Positions 38,117 through 46,830 of a DNA stretch of 64,000 bases are shown one piece after another. This stretch comes from Paraflavitalea pollutisoli (GTDB taxonomy: Bacteria > Bacteroidota > Bacteroidia > Chitinophagales > Chitinophagaceae): assembly GCF_029360705.1 (NCBI RefSeq), contig NZ_JARKMX010000008.1:1115949-1179948 (forward strand), written 5' to 3'. The stretch's first letter is position 1. Each line of letters opens with the position of its first letter. The notes beneath the pieces were generated by a model, which saw only the letters and a program-made list of their open reading frames with translations, was not told the DNA's origin and ran no database searches. Position numbers and translations under genes: made by a program.

Positions 38117-38134
38117 TGAAAGTTGAGCTATTTA
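38117..38134 (+). repeat. leader element preceding repeat block 5b
   Basis: TGAAAGTTGAGCTATTTA abuts block 5b and matches the element at 37992-38009 over the core GTTG.GCTATTT plus the preceding GAAA. The spacing between the two copies is about 125 bp. Confidence 0.55.
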
Positions 38135-38187
38135 TACGGGATCGGTACGGGAACGGTACGGGATGGGTACGGGAGCGCCTGGGGTAC
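38133..38187 (+). repeat. degenerate 11-bp tandem repeat, block 5b (5 units)
   Basis: Five 11-mers start at 38133, 38144, 38155, 38166 and 38177, with core GGTACGGGAWS. Units 2, 3 and 4 share the nine bases GGTACGGGA; units 1 and 5 are more diverged. Confidence 0.85.
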
Positions 38188-38391
38188 GATACCTGCACAA
38201 CAAAGTTTGTCTCGCCCTGGAAGCTCCTTCTGCACTTACAACCGGATACAAAACTACGCTTCCCATTATGCCCTTTCCAAATTTTGGACTTACCGTTAAA
38301 TAAATGTCATGACATTACTAGCTGACGGGAATAAATGTATGGCTGTTAAGGCGCGGATCAACTATCTTGAAGTACCCAAACCCCTACCTGC

Positions 38392-39222
38392 ATGCGCCTG
38401 CTACGCCTTGCTGTTTCCGTGATCCTCTTTATCGTGCTGACTATACTCACGCAGATTGGTGGCCTTGTATACCTGCTGTTGCGGTGGTTGCAACGGTACA
38501 CGGACCGGCTTACTACCCGTACTTGGCTGCAGCGTATGTTCCGCGTGGGGTTGTTTCTTGTACTGTATACTGTCGCCACTTTTGTGGTAGTGCCTTTGCT
38601 GGCCCGTCCGTTTGGCCGGGTGCCGCTGCCTTTCAGCACCACCCGTCACCTGCAACCTGTCACCCCGCTAACCTGGTTGCTGAATCGCCAGTATGTGCGG
38701 CCCGCCTTGCGGGAGGCTGTTTACGAGGTAGCCGATTATATGGACACGGCCTATCCCGGCACCCGGCTCAACTACCTTGACGGCAATTTCCCTTTCTTCA
38801 ACGGCTTTCCGTTGTTTCCGCACCTCAGTCACAACGATGGCCAAAAGCTCGATCTCGCCTTTTGTTACAAGGACGGCGTCACCGGTGTACCTGTCAATGA
38901 AAGTCCCTCCCCGATTGGCTATGCCGTATGTGAAGGTCCGCGGCATGACGAAGAAGATATGCCGGCGCAATGTGCCGACAAGGGCTTCTGGCAATACAGT
39001 TTGCTGGCAGACCTGGTACCCCAGGGTGGGAAGAGCCGCTACCCTTTTGATGCAGTCCGCACCAAGGCGTTGGCGGAGCGGCTTACCGCCCATCCTGCCA
39101 TCGGCAAATTATTCATAGAACCTCACCTCAAGGCCCGCCTGGAGCTTAAAAGTCCGAAGGTCAGGTTTCATGGCTGCCGGGCGGTGCGGCACGATGATCA
39201 TATACATATACAATTGAAGTAA
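38392..39222 (+). CDS. predicted membrane-anchored LAS-type metallopeptidase
   Basis: The 276-residue protein has two N-terminal transmembrane helices (about residues 5-30 and 50-70). The domain that follows contains His147-x6-Asp154 (SHNDGQKLDLAF) and His270-x-His272 (RHDDHIHIQL). This pairing is the zinc signature of LAS peptidases (M15/M74, MepA and D-Ala-D-Ala peptidases), which cut peptidoglycan peptides. FIEPHLK near 241-247 also resembles the MepA-type domain. I infer a cell-wall peptidase facing the periplasm; overall similarity to known members is low, so this rests on the motifs. An M23-like gene lies 0.9 kb downstream. Confidence 0.6.
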   Translation: MRLLRLAVSVILFIVLTILTQIGGLVYLLLRWLQRYTDRLTTRTWLQRMFRVGLFLVLYTVATFVVVPLLARPFGRVPLPFSTTRHLQPVTPLTWLLNRQYVRPALREAVYEVADYMDTAYPGTRLNYLDGNFPFFNGFPLFPHLSHNDGQKLDLAFCYKDGVTGVPVNESPSPIGYAVCEGPRHDEEDMPAQCADKGFWQYSLLADLVPQGGKSRYPFDAVRTKALAERLTAHPAIGKLFIEPHLKARLELKSPKVRFHGCRAVRHDDHIHIQLK

Positions 39223-39249
39223 CCAGGAGGCGTACGAGGGCCTTCTTCG

Positions 39250-39486
39250 TTATTGGTGGAGCCAGGTTCCAGACGTTTTTGTAGCACTATCTACCGGATG
39301 CGGTGTGGTAGGCACGGCTTTTGTTATTATCTGTACAGTCTGGCCCTTTACTGTGTCCTTGCCAGACGATACTCCGACCCCTGGTTTAGGCTGGCCTGCC
39401 GGTTCCTGACAAGCCGTATTCAATACGCAGACAATTGCAACGGCCAGCTTAGGCTGGAATGATAGGCATTTTTTCGTAATATACAA
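39250..39486 (-). CDS. small putative lipoprotein, 78 residues
   Basis: The frame encodes a short signal (AVAIVCVLNTAC) with a plausible lipobox Cys26, then a Gly/Thr/Pro-rich unstructured tail. It is the only leftward gene here and its stop lies 28 bp from the stop of the convergent peptidase gene. No family was recognised. Small tether-like lipoproteins are frequent in this phylum, but the evidence is only the signal and the composition. Confidence 0.45.
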   Translation of the reverse strand: MYITKKCLSFQPKLAVAIVCVLNTACQEPAGQPKPGVGVSSGKDTVKGQTVQIITKAVPTTPHPVDSATKTSGTWLHQ

Positions 39487-39575
39487 TCAATACCCATATG
39501 TTAACAAACAAATTACCCAAACACCAGTATTGGAATTGAAGTTTTCATTATTTTTAACCATCGACCATTACTGCT

Positions 39576-40031
39576 ATGTCAACACCATTCATTACCTGGG
39601 GAAAACGCCACGGGCTACTATCATTGTACATGCTGCTGGGCCTCGTGCTCATCGCCTGCAGTTCTTTCTTCCTAAGTAACCGGTACCGTCTGGGAACCGT
39701 GCTTGGTTTTACACCACCCAAAGATATCAAGAACATTACGGTGCGCAGCGATGATCCTGCGAACAAAGAAGCCCATTGGTTTTCTTTTGACTGCACCGAT
39801 TCTACCATCGATTATATCAAGCAAAAACTGCAACTCAGTGCGCAGGCTTCTGTCAGTGGCGCGCATCTGGCGGCTCCTCAACCAGCTCCCGAAACAGCCA
39901 CCTGGTGGGATAATAATTATGCCGACAAGGCTACTCCCCTGGTGCGCATCGACAACGTGAAGCAAGCGGCGGTGTACCTGTGGTACAATGCCGCTAAACG
40001 GAAGGCGTATTTATTTTCTTACGATTTTTAG
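39576..40031 (+). CDS. membrane-anchored protein of unknown function, 151 residues
   Basis: One N-terminal transmembrane helix (about residues 14-34, LLSLYMLLGLVLIACSSFFL) is followed by a soluble domain of about 110 residues. That domain has WFSFDCTDSTIDYIKQKLQL and a C-terminal VKQAAVYLWYNAAKRKAYLFSYDF. No family was recognised. It lies 66 bp upstream of the M23-like gene in the same direction and may share its transcript. Confidence 0.65.
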   Translation: MSTPFITWGKRHGLLSLYMLLGLVLIACSSFFLSNRYRLGTVLGFTPPKDIKNITVRSDDPANKEAHWFSFDCTDSTIDYIKQKLQLSAQASVSGAHLAAPQPAPETATWWDNNYADKATPLVRIDNVKQAAVYLWYNAAKRKAYLFSYDF

Positions 40032-40097
40032 CAGACTTTGAAAGCATGCTGGCCAGGTCTTTGGCACCATACGGCAGGTAGCGTCAGGAGATTGTTC

Positions 40098-41219
40098 ATG
40101 CTCCTGTTGTTGTTCCGTATAGTCTCTGCATTGGGCCAGGTAGGTAACCCTACTCCCCGAACGCCCGCCAACCCGATCTCCATTCGCAAACCACAGTTCG
40201 TTCAACCAGTACGCGTCGACAAGCAGCCCACCCTCGTGTATGAATTGCACATCACCAATGAGGCGGGTGTTCGTCTGACTATACGTGACCTTTACCTCCT
40301 TCAAAAAAATAAGCGGCGCAGTGATACGTTGCTTCATTATGATGAAGCAACGCTGAGCCATCGGTTGGCGCCGTTGCCTGGCAACAACAAGGTTCAAGGA
40401 GCCAGCATTCCGCCAGGCGCCTCTTCTATTCTATATATCGAGGTCAGCAGTAGCGAGCTGCGTACGCCTGGCCTGCAACACCTGCTGCGTTACCAACTGG
40501 ACGGCAGTGATGCTGTCGATGTAATCCTGTACAACGACCTTCTTCGTTGGCAGCTGGTGGAGCCGGTATTGCTTTCTCCCCCACTCCGCGGCGGCAACTG
40601 GACGGCCATTTATGATCCCTCCTGGACGCGGGGTCACCGGCGCGTTGTCTACACTACTGACGGCGCCCCCCATATACCCGGTCGCTTGGCGATCGATTTC
40701 ATGAAAGTCGATTCGATCCAATACGCCCGTCAGGAAGACAGCATCGTTACCTGGTTTGGTTATGGGGCCGAGGTACTGGCAGTGGCCGATTGCGAAGTTG
40801 CGTCGGTGTGTGACAGCTTTCCGGAGAGCGCTACCCTTGCCGCCCATCCCGCCTACACTGCCGCACAAGCGACGGGCAATTATATCTCCCTAAAGATTGC
40901 CCCTGACCGATATGTCTTTTATGAGCACCTGCAACCAGGTTCTATTGCTGTAAAACCGGGGCAACGCATACAAAAAGGTGCGGTAATTGCCCGGCTGGGA
41001 TTCACGGGACAAACCACTGGTCCACACCTTCACTTCCATGTAGCTGATCGCAACTCGCCATTGGGTGCGGAAGGCGTGCCTTTTGAATTTGATCGATTCA
41101 CGCAAATTGGCCATTACCCGGACTTCAGCCAGTTTGGTAAAGTGACCTTTACGCGCATCGCGGCTAAAAATGTTCAGCGCGCAATGCCTGCGTCCAACAC
41201 AGTTGTCGTTTTTGAGTAA
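40098..41219 (+). CDS. M23-like (LytM fold) exported protein with an altered zinc site
   Basis: The ATG at 40098 is chosen because AGGAG sits 7 bp upstream and the product opens with a signal peptide (MLLLLFRIVSALGQ); a TTG at 40038 would extend it. The C-terminal LytM domain has LAIDF (zinc Asp), VFYEHLQPGSIAVKPGQRIQ and GPHLHFHV (second and third metal site His). In most M23 peptidases the first motif is HxxxD; here it reads R-L-A-I-D, so the first His ligand is Arg. Either activity is lost or the sub-family binds metal differently. The role would be cell-wall or surface-protein related. Confidence 0.8.
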   Translation: MLLLLFRIVSALGQVGNPTPRTPANPISIRKPQFVQPVRVDKQPTLVYELHITNEAGVRLTIRDLYLLQKNKRRSDTLLHYDEATLSHRLAPLPGNNKVQGASIPPGASSILYIEVSSSELRTPGLQHLLRYQLDGSDAVDVILYNDLLRWQLVEPVLLSPPLRGGNWTAIYDPSWTRGHRRVVYTTDGAPHIPGRLAIDFMKVDSIQYARQEDSIVTWFGYGAEVLAVADCEVASVCDSFPESATLAAHPAYTAAQATGNYISLKIAPDRYVFYEHLQPGSIAVKPGQRIQKGAVIARLGFTGQTTGPHLHFHVADRNSPLGAEGVPFEFDRFTQIGHYPDFSQFGKVTFTRIAAKNVQRAMPASNTVVVFE

Positions 41220-41250
41220 GCAACTTTGTTCCCGGTTGGGACCGCACAAC

Positions 41251-41288
41251 AAAAAAGCCCACACCGTTGCCGGCATGGGCTCGTTTTT
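41251..41288. terminator. bidirectional terminator between convergent genes
   Basis: AGCCCA (41256-41261) pairs with TGGGCT (41276-41281), with further pairing possible in the 14-base loop. A-rich and T-rich flanks (AAAAAA before, TTTTT after) provide U tails both ways between the M23-like gene and the leftward GH43 gene. Confidence 0.8.
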
Positions 41289-41306
41289 CCCACTTTATTA
41301 CACTAA

Positions 41307-42398
41307 CTATTTTTGTGCCCTGATGGGGATGATCTTTCCATCGGCATCGTACTTCAGCTCCGTTACTTTCACGTTGCGCAGGTGGGTTTTGCCCGACAGC
41401 TGCACATCATGATAGAACAAATACCACTTGCCATCTTTTTCGATGATCGAATGGTGGTTGGTCCAGCCTTCCACGGGATACAGGATAATACCCTGGTATT
41501 TGAACGGTCCGTAGGGATTGTCGCCAATGGCATAAGCCAGGTTGTGCGAATCACCGGTAGAATACGAGAAGTAATACTTGCCATTGTACTTATGCATCCA
41601 GGCCGCTTCGAAGAAGCGTTTGTCGTTTTCCTTTTCTTTGAAGAGGTTACCGGCGCTATCCACGAGTTTGATCTCGCGTACCGGTTCTGCAAAGGACTTC
41701 ATGTCGGCCGATAGCCTGGCGATACGTGGCAACACTGCCAGTTCATCGCCCTGGCGCAACTTACCAGCACTGTCGTACTTGTTGTTGTTCCAGCGCTGCA
41801 GCTGTCCGCCCCAGATACCACCGAAATACATGTAATACGAACCATCGTCGTCTTTGAAGACGGTGGGGTCCATGCTATAACTTCCCTTGATGGGTTCTTT
41901 TTCGGCCGTGAAAGGTCCTTCCGGCTTGTTGCTGGTAGCCACGCCGATGCGGAACACATCCTGCTTGTCTTTCAGCGGAAAGTACAGGTAGTAAGTGCCA
42001 TCTTTAAATGCGGCATCCGGCGCCCACAACTGACGTCCTCCCCAGGGAATGTCCTTTACCGACAGGGCCACGCCATGATCGGTGACGGTACCGCCTACGG
42101 AGTCCATCGACAGGATGTGGTAGTCCATCATATTGAAGTGATCGCCATTGTCATTCTCCGGTGTACCGGTAGCGGTATCGTGTGAAGGATAGACGTAGAT
42201 GCGGCCATTGAACACATGCGCCGACGGGTCGGCGGTGTAGATATGGCTGACCAGGGGTTGCGACAGGTATTTGTCGTTCACCACCGAATCGCCTTTGGCC
42301 GCTTCGGCTTTTCCGGGTTCTTCGTGGCCGCTGTCGTTGCAGCTGGCCATAGCAAGCGCCGCCAGTACGGCAGCAGGAATAATCGTTAGCTTTTTCAT
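41307..42398 (-). CDS. GH43 family glycosidase, lipoprotein
   Basis: From the ATG at 42398 (MKKLTIIPAAVLAALAMASC) the protein has 363 residues with lipobox Cys20. A five-bladed GH43 propeller follows: TADPSAHVFNGRIYVYPSHD (Asp base), SMDPTVF (pKa Asp), FFEAAWMHKYNGKYY (Glu acid) and a HH pair near the end (WTNHHSII). Members are arabinofuranosidases or xylosidases. It begins 1 bp after the stop of xylA and is therefore translationally linked to it. Being tethered, it probably releases xylose or arabinose at the cell surface or in the periplasm. The longer frame up to 42848 is antisense-like noise over xylA. Confidence 0.9.
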   Translation of the reverse strand: MKKLTIIPAAVLAALAMASCNDSGHEEPGKAEAAKGDSVVNDKYLSQPLVSHIYTADPSAHVFNGRIYVYPSHDTATGTPENDNGDHFNMMDYHILSMDSVGGTVTDHGVALSVKDIPWGGRQLWAPDAAFKDGTYYLYFPLKDKQDVFRIGVATSNKPEGPFTAEKEPIKGSYSMDPTVFKDDDGSYYMYFGGIWGGQLQRWNNNKYDSAGKLRQGDELAVLPRIARLSADMKSFAEPVREIKLVDSAGNLFKEKENDKRFFEAAWMHKYNGKYYFSYSTGDSHNLAYAIGDNPYGPFKYQGIILYPVEGWTNHHSIIEKDGKWYLFYHDVQLSGKTHLRNVKVTELKYDADGKIIPIRAQK

Positions 42399-42399
42399 C

Positions 42400-43728
42400 T
42401 TACAGGTAGTTGTTGATGATGTTTTCGATGAGCTCCTGTTTACCACTGCGTACAGCCGGTTCGCCATTTTTAACAGCGTAGGCGCGCAGGTCTTCGAGTG
42501 TGGACTGACCATTCTCGAATGCTTTTGCTTCGGCGCTATCGAAGGAGCTGTAGCGATCGGTACGCAGCTTCTTGTATTGGCTCTTCTCCAGAATAGCATC
42601 TGCCGTGATGAGGGCACGGGCAAAGGCGTCGATGCCGCCGATGTGTGCATAGAACAGATCTTCCGGATCGGTAGAGTTACGACGAATCTTCGCATCGAAG
42701 TTGATACCACCGCCTTTGAAACCACCACCTTCGAGGATGATGAGCATGGTTTCGGTGAGCTCATTGATATTGGTGGGGAACTGGTCGGTATCCCAGCCAT
42801 TCTGGTAGTCGCCGCGGTTGGCGTCCATGCTACCGAGCAGGCCTGCATCTACAGCCACCTGTACTTCGTGCTGGAAGGTATGACCAGCGAGTGTGGCGTG
42901 GTTCACTTCCAGGTTCAGTTTGAAATCGTTCAGCAGGTCATACTGACGCAGGAAGCCAATGACGGTTTCTGCATCGTAATCGTATTGGTGTTTGGTAGGT
43001 TCGCAAGGTTTGGGTTCGATGAAGAACGTACCCTTGAAACCATTTTTACGGGCGTAGTCTTTAGAAGCATGAAGAAAGCGCGCCAGGTGCTCTTTTTCCT
43101 TCTTCATATTGGTATTGAGCAGGCTCATATAGCCTTCCCGACCGCCCCAGAATACGTAGTTTTCTCCACCCAGTGCGATGGTAGCATCGAGGGCTGCTTT
43201 CACCTGTGCCGCAGCATGCGTCAGCACGTGGAAGTCGGGGTTGGTAGAGGCGCCGTTCATGTAACGACGGTGACTGAACAGGTTGGCCGTACCCCACAGC
43301 AACTTCACACCACTGACGTCCTGCTTTTCTTTCAGGTACGCCGTGACCGCTGCCAGGCGTTTGTCGTTGTCGGCAATATCATTGGTATAGTCTACTACAT
43401 CCACATCGTGGAAGCAGTAGTAGGGCAGTCCCAGTTTGGTGATGAATTCAAAAGCAGCATCTGCTTTGTCTTTGGCTCTTTCAACAGCATCAGTCTTTAC
43501 ATCCCAGGGAAACAGGTGGGTCGCTTCACCAAAGGGATCTGCACCTGATCCGACGAACGAGTGCCAGTAAGCCACTGCAAAGCGAAGCCATTCTTTCATG
43601 GGTTTGCCGGCTACCGTTTTGTTCTCATCGTACCAGCGGTACGCAAATGGATTGTCGGATTGCAAGCCTTCATACTTAATGGCGGGAATTCCTTTGAAGA
43701 ATTCTGTAGCACCAGTAACAATTTTCAT
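42400..43728 (-). CDS. xylA: xylose isomerase
   Basis: The 442-residue enzyme starts at the ATG at 43728 ([21 protein letters not shown]). It carries the family landmarks: YYCFHDVDV (catalytic His), [36 protein letters not shown] (metal Glu and His), [13 protein letters not shown], and [18 protein letters not shown] (metal Asp). It converts D-xylose to D-xylulose in the cytoplasm. It is transcribed with the GH43 lipoprotein gene (1 bp apart) and divergently from an AraC regulator, which suggests sugar-induced control. A xylulokinase gene is not in the window. Confidence 0.97.
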   Translation of the reverse strand: MKIVTGATEFFKGIPAIKYEGLQSDNPFAYRWYDENKTVAGKPMKEWLRFAVAYWHSFVGSGADPFGEATHLFPWDVKTDAVERAKDKADAAFEFITKLGLPYYCFHDVDVVDYTNDIADNDKRLAAVTAYLKEKQDVSGVKLLWGTANLFSHRRYMNGASTNPDFHVLTHAAAQVKAALDATIALGGENYVFWGGREGYMSLLNTNMKKEKEHLARFLHASKDYARKNGFKGTFFIEPKPCEPTKHQYDYDAETVIGFLRQYDLLNDFKLNLEVNHATLAGHTFQHEVQVAVDAGLLGSMDANRGDYQNGWDTDQFPTNINELTETMLIILEGGGFKGGGINFDAKIRRNSTDPEDLFYAHIGGIDAFARALITADAILEKSQYKKLRTDRYSSFDSAEAKAFENGQSTLEDLRAYAVKNGEPAVRSGKQELIENIINNYL

Positions 43729-43777
43729 ATAATCGTTTTTAATGTTTATACACGTTGCAAATATTGCCTGATTTACT

Positions 43778-43792
43778 GCGGTCAACAACCGC
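43778..43792. promoter_or_regulatory. inverted repeat in the xylA-araC intergenic region (possible operator)
   Basis: GCGGT (43778-43782) and ACCGC (43788-43792) form an exact inverted repeat with a 5-bp spacer, and the flanking bases extend the symmetry loosely (TGATTTACT.. and ..TATTATGA). It lies 50 bp upstream of the xylA start and 83 bp upstream of the regulator start. The site could be bound by the adjacent AraC-type protein; this is an inference from position. Confidence 0.4.
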
Positions 43793-43874
43793 TATTATGA
43801 AAAGAAAATATGCTATCTTATCAAATGATGGTACATTTAGGGCTAAATACTGATAAAATCCTTTCTATTCACCA

Positions 43875-44711
43875 GTGAAGACGCTGATCCAAAAAGTAGA
43901 ACCGGATGTCAACCAGAGTTTTGCCTGCCGGGTATATGAAACCCCTAATTTCGAAACCAACTGGCACAAGCATCCGGAATTTGAGCTCATCTCGATCCTC
44001 AAGGGGCATGGCACGGCCCTGATCGGCGATCATGTGTGCGACTACAAGGTCAACGACGTATTCTTTATTGCGGGCAACCTCCCCCACTGGTTTCGCAAGC
44101 ACCAACCACAAATGAGCTGTTCGGTACTGGTGGTACATTTTACAGATGATTGCTGGGGCAACGGCTTATTACAAATGCCTGAGATGAAGTCGGTGCAAGC
44201 TTTGCTTAAAAAGAACAATGGCATTCAACTGCAAAAGAAACTGAAAAAGGAGGTGCTGCCGGCCATGCAGGCGCTTCACCAGGCAAAAGGGTTCGACAAA
44301 CTGATGCGCCTGTTCAGCTGCCTGCAATTGATCGGTGGCTCTACACAATACAAAGTACTGACGGAAGACTTCCATGATCCGGCGGTGGCGGTGAACCCGG
44401 CCATCGAGAAGATCATCGATTACTCTTTCAAACATTTCCTGGAGCCGGTAACGCTGGATGAGATCGCAGCGATCGCCAATATGACCATTCCCACCTTTTG
44501 CCGGTTCTTTAAAAAGAACATCAAGAAGACCTACTTCGATTTTATCCGTGACCTGCGCATCAGCCACGCGTGCAAGCTACTCACGAGTACGGACAAGCCC
44601 ATCCTGGAGATCTGTTATGAGAGCGGGTATAAAAGCTGGGCTCATTTCAGCAAGCAGTTCAAAGAAGTGAAGGACCAGACGCCCAGCCAGTTCAGGAAGC
44701 AGTTCCTGTAA
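43875..44711 (+). CDS. AraC-family transcriptional regulator
   Basis: The 278-residue protein starts at a GTG (43875). It has an N-terminal cupin sugar-sensing domain (HKHPEFELISILKGHGTALIGDH, VFFIAGNLPHWF). The C-terminal double helix-turn-helix covers about residues 185-278 (LDEIAAIANMTIPTFCRFFKK and ILEICYESGYKSWAHFSKQFKEV). It lies divergent to xylA-GH43 with a 146-bp shared promoter region, so it is the probable activator of the pentose genes. No partner kinase or receiver is attached. It is cytoplasmic. Confidence 0.92.
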   Translation: MKTLIQKVEPDVNQSFACRVYETPNFETNWHKHPEFELISILKGHGTALIGDHVCDYKVNDVFFIAGNLPHWFRKHQPQMSCSVLVVHFTDDCWGNGLLQMPEMKSVQALLKKNNGIQLQKKLKKEVLPAMQALHQAKGFDKLMRLFSCLQLIGGSTQYKVLTEDFHDPAVAVNPAIEKIIDYSFKHFLEPVTLDEIAAIANMTIPTFCRFFKKNIKKTYFDFIRDLRISHACKLLTSTDKPILEICYESGYKSWAHFSKQFKEVKDQTPSQFRKQFL

Positions 44712-44840
44712 ACGACCAGCTATACTGACTATCAAGAACATACCGGATACAGACACCGCCACATCCAATACAACTACGGATCCTGGTTACGTTATGATCT
44801 TACAACAACGAGATTAAAATTTTAGTATACGACATTTTGC

Positions 44841-46143
44841 ATGTATCATTTCCCTATTATGGGTGGCCTGGTAGCCCGCTACGCGCTCCGCCAAATGGAA
44901 CAGAATGCAACCAGTCACCAGACCCGGCTATTTGTCAGCTTCGACGCTCCCTACCAGGGCGCCAATGTTCCCCTGGGGTTACAAGCGCTTAATACACACT
45001 TATCGAGTACTTCTGTAAAGATTGGTGTTCCTGGTGGTCCCATCTCGTACATCACGACGGTGGGCAACTTCGTATCTCCCTTAAAAGTTTATGAAACTCC
45101 TGCAGCCCGTCAGTTGCTCACCTATTATGTCATCAGGCAAGGAAATGGTTTCACGATGTACAACAACGCACATGACCAGTTGTACAATACCCTTAAAGGT
45201 ATGGGCTACCCCGTCAACACCCGCAATGTCGCCATCGCCAATGGATCAGAATGTGGGGCCGGCCTGCCTTTGACGCCGGGTAATGACCTGCTCAGGCTGT
45301 CGGGACATTACAATACCACGTTGCTAGGCTCCTTATTGTTCACGATTCCTGCTGCCCTTATTGGTTCGCATACCAATTTCCCCCAATTCCTGTTGGGCAT
45401 CATCCCTGGCAGAAACGACATCAAATGTTCGTTCCGTGTTAAAACAACGCCCGCATCGGGCACCACAGAAGTGTACAACGGGAAAGTATGGTATGAGAAA
45501 AAGATCTTGTGGCTGATACCGCGTCAGCAATGGGGTGATCACCTTAACGGCCAATATCTTTGGGGCTTGTGGTCAGTTCAGCATTCAGCGATCGGTAATC
45601 ATTGGGGCAGAAACACCTACTTACCAGGTAGCTTACCTGGACTACATCATCGGTAGGATCAAAGCCACGGTTAAAACTGTGCCGGGTGCCACATCTTACA
45701 ACTGCTATGTAAACAACACCTTCAGCACCAACACAACCGTCAACAACGTAACGATTGCGACACGCCGCAACGACTGCGACAACAGCTATGTATTGGGTGT
45801 AGAGGCCGTTACCCCCTGCGGCACTTCTGCCAGGGAGTTTGTGGCTTTCGAGGCACCACCTTGCGCTATGGCATTGACGGTGTCGCCCAACCCTGCCAGC
45901 ACCCAGGTAACGATTGCTGTTGATCAGCAAAAAGCTGTCGTCAGCAAATCAACTACCGGAGTCGGTTACATTGCTGAAATTCAATTGACCAACATACAGG
46001 GCGTGCTACTACGCACTACGAAATATGCACCGGGTAGCAGTCAGGTATCCTACCAGGTGGCCGACCTGTCGGCCGGTACTTATTTTCTGCGCGTCTTTGA
46101 CGGTCGCAACTGGACTACTCAAAAATTAATGATTGCGAAATAA
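44841..46143 (+). pseudogene. decayed secreted alpha/beta-hydrolase (PGAP1-like lipase) with type IX sorting domain
   Basis: Two frames form one gene. Frame A (44841-45656) starts inside an alpha/beta-hydrolase at the nucleophile elbow (IMGGLVARYALRQMEQ), where GxSxG would be expected; Ser is replaced and everything N-terminal, including the signal peptide, is missing. Around 45490-45516 the coding shifts to frame B, which reads YRVSNGVITLTANIFGACG and continues through a PKD/FN3-like domain to a type IX sorting domain (VSPNPAST...AGTYFLRVFDGRN...QKLMIAK) ending at 46143. N-terminal loss, a mutated Ser and a frameshift together mark a pseudogene. The intact ancestor would have been a secreted esterase. 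Confidence 0.8.
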
Positions 46144-46175
46144 CCGGCTTTGGGACCGATGATCCGCAGTTATTC

Positions 46176-46213
46176 AAGAGCAGGGGCGTTGCAAGCTCCT
46201 GCTCTTTTCATTT
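46176..46213 (+). terminator. Rho-independent terminator
   Basis: AAGAGCAGG (46176-46184) pairs with CCTGCTCTT (46198-46206), and T-rich sequence follows. It terminates the decayed lipase transcript 33 bp after its stop. Confidence 0.85.
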
Positions 46214-46294
46214 TTCGCAGGAGTGTGTGCTGGCGTAATCCCGTCCATGCAACGTCCTACAGTAATTTCGTGTCAATGATGCAAACTGCCAACA

Positions 46295-46699
46295 ATGAGA
46301 CGCTTATTATTTCTCGCCGTTATATGTATTGCTTTTACCGCCTGCGATAAAGACCAGGCAGAAGGCACTCAGGAAGAATCTCTTTCCCTGGGCCAATGCA
46401 AAAGCCAGCAAGTGAGCGGAGACCGAATATCTCTTTGTTATGAAACGCTGATCGAAGATTCGCGTTGTCCTAAAGAAGTGAACTGCGTTTGGGAGGGCAT
46501 TGCCATCGGACAATTCACCTTTACCGTTAACAACAACCGCCATACGCTGACACTGTCTACCACTTCTGCTGGAAGGTTTATCAATGACACTACCATCGGC
46601 CGCTACAAGATACACCTGCAAGAACTCCTGCCCTACCCCAGCCGAAGCCCCCGGGAAGCAGTCACCCCCTCGGCTTCCGTCAGCATCACCCGTCAATAG
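46295..46699 (+). CDS. small conserved lipoprotein
   Basis: The 134-residue protein has a lipobox Cys17 (AVICIAFTAC). Its globular domain has LCYETLIEDSRCPKEVNCVWEGIAIGQFTF, a Cys-containing pattern that I recognise from unannotated Bacteroidota lipoproteins. Two Cys in the SRCP..VNCVW segment may form a disulfide. No catalytic motif is seen. It is a single gene about 130 bp upstream of the TPR gene. Confidence 0.75.
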   Translation: MRRLLFLAVICIAFTACDKDQAEGTQEESLSLGQCKSQQVSGDRISLCYETLIEDSRCPKEVNCVWEGIAIGQFTFTVNNNRHTLTLSTTSAGRFINDTTIGRYKIHLQELLPYPSRSPREAVTPSASVSITRQ

Positions 46700-46740
46700 A
46701 CCTACCAGGATATTCCCGGGTTTCAGGCAGCTTTTTTTAT

Positions 46741-46748
46741 TATCTTTG
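46741..46748 (+). promoter_or_regulatory. Bacteroidota -7 promoter box TATCTTTG
   Basis: TATCTTTG matches TAnnTTTG exactly and lies 83 bp upstream of the ATG of the TPR gene, just after a T-rich tract. A clear -33 TTG is not visible at 19-20 bp upstream. Confidence 0.5.
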
Positions 46749-46830
46749 GGCACTGATCCACTAATACCGCTATGGTATTGCTCTTGAACGACGCGTTGTA
46801 CGTACCCTTCCACCATTAATCGTACAGCCT

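Larger units (their letters stand above)
37770..38391. other. 622-bp non-coding region with two 11-bp repeat blocks
   Basis: No gene is supported here. The stretch holds repeat blocks at 38021-38064 and 38133-38187, each preceded by a copy of a GAAAGTTGWGCTATTT element. Together they form two consecutive modules of about 125 bp between divergent genes. Confidence 0.7.

Noticed and set aside
42399-42848. N-terminal extension of the GH43 lipoprotein to 42848
   Set aside because: The extension overlaps the end of xylA in another frame, and the ATG at 42398 gives a clean lipoprotein signal.
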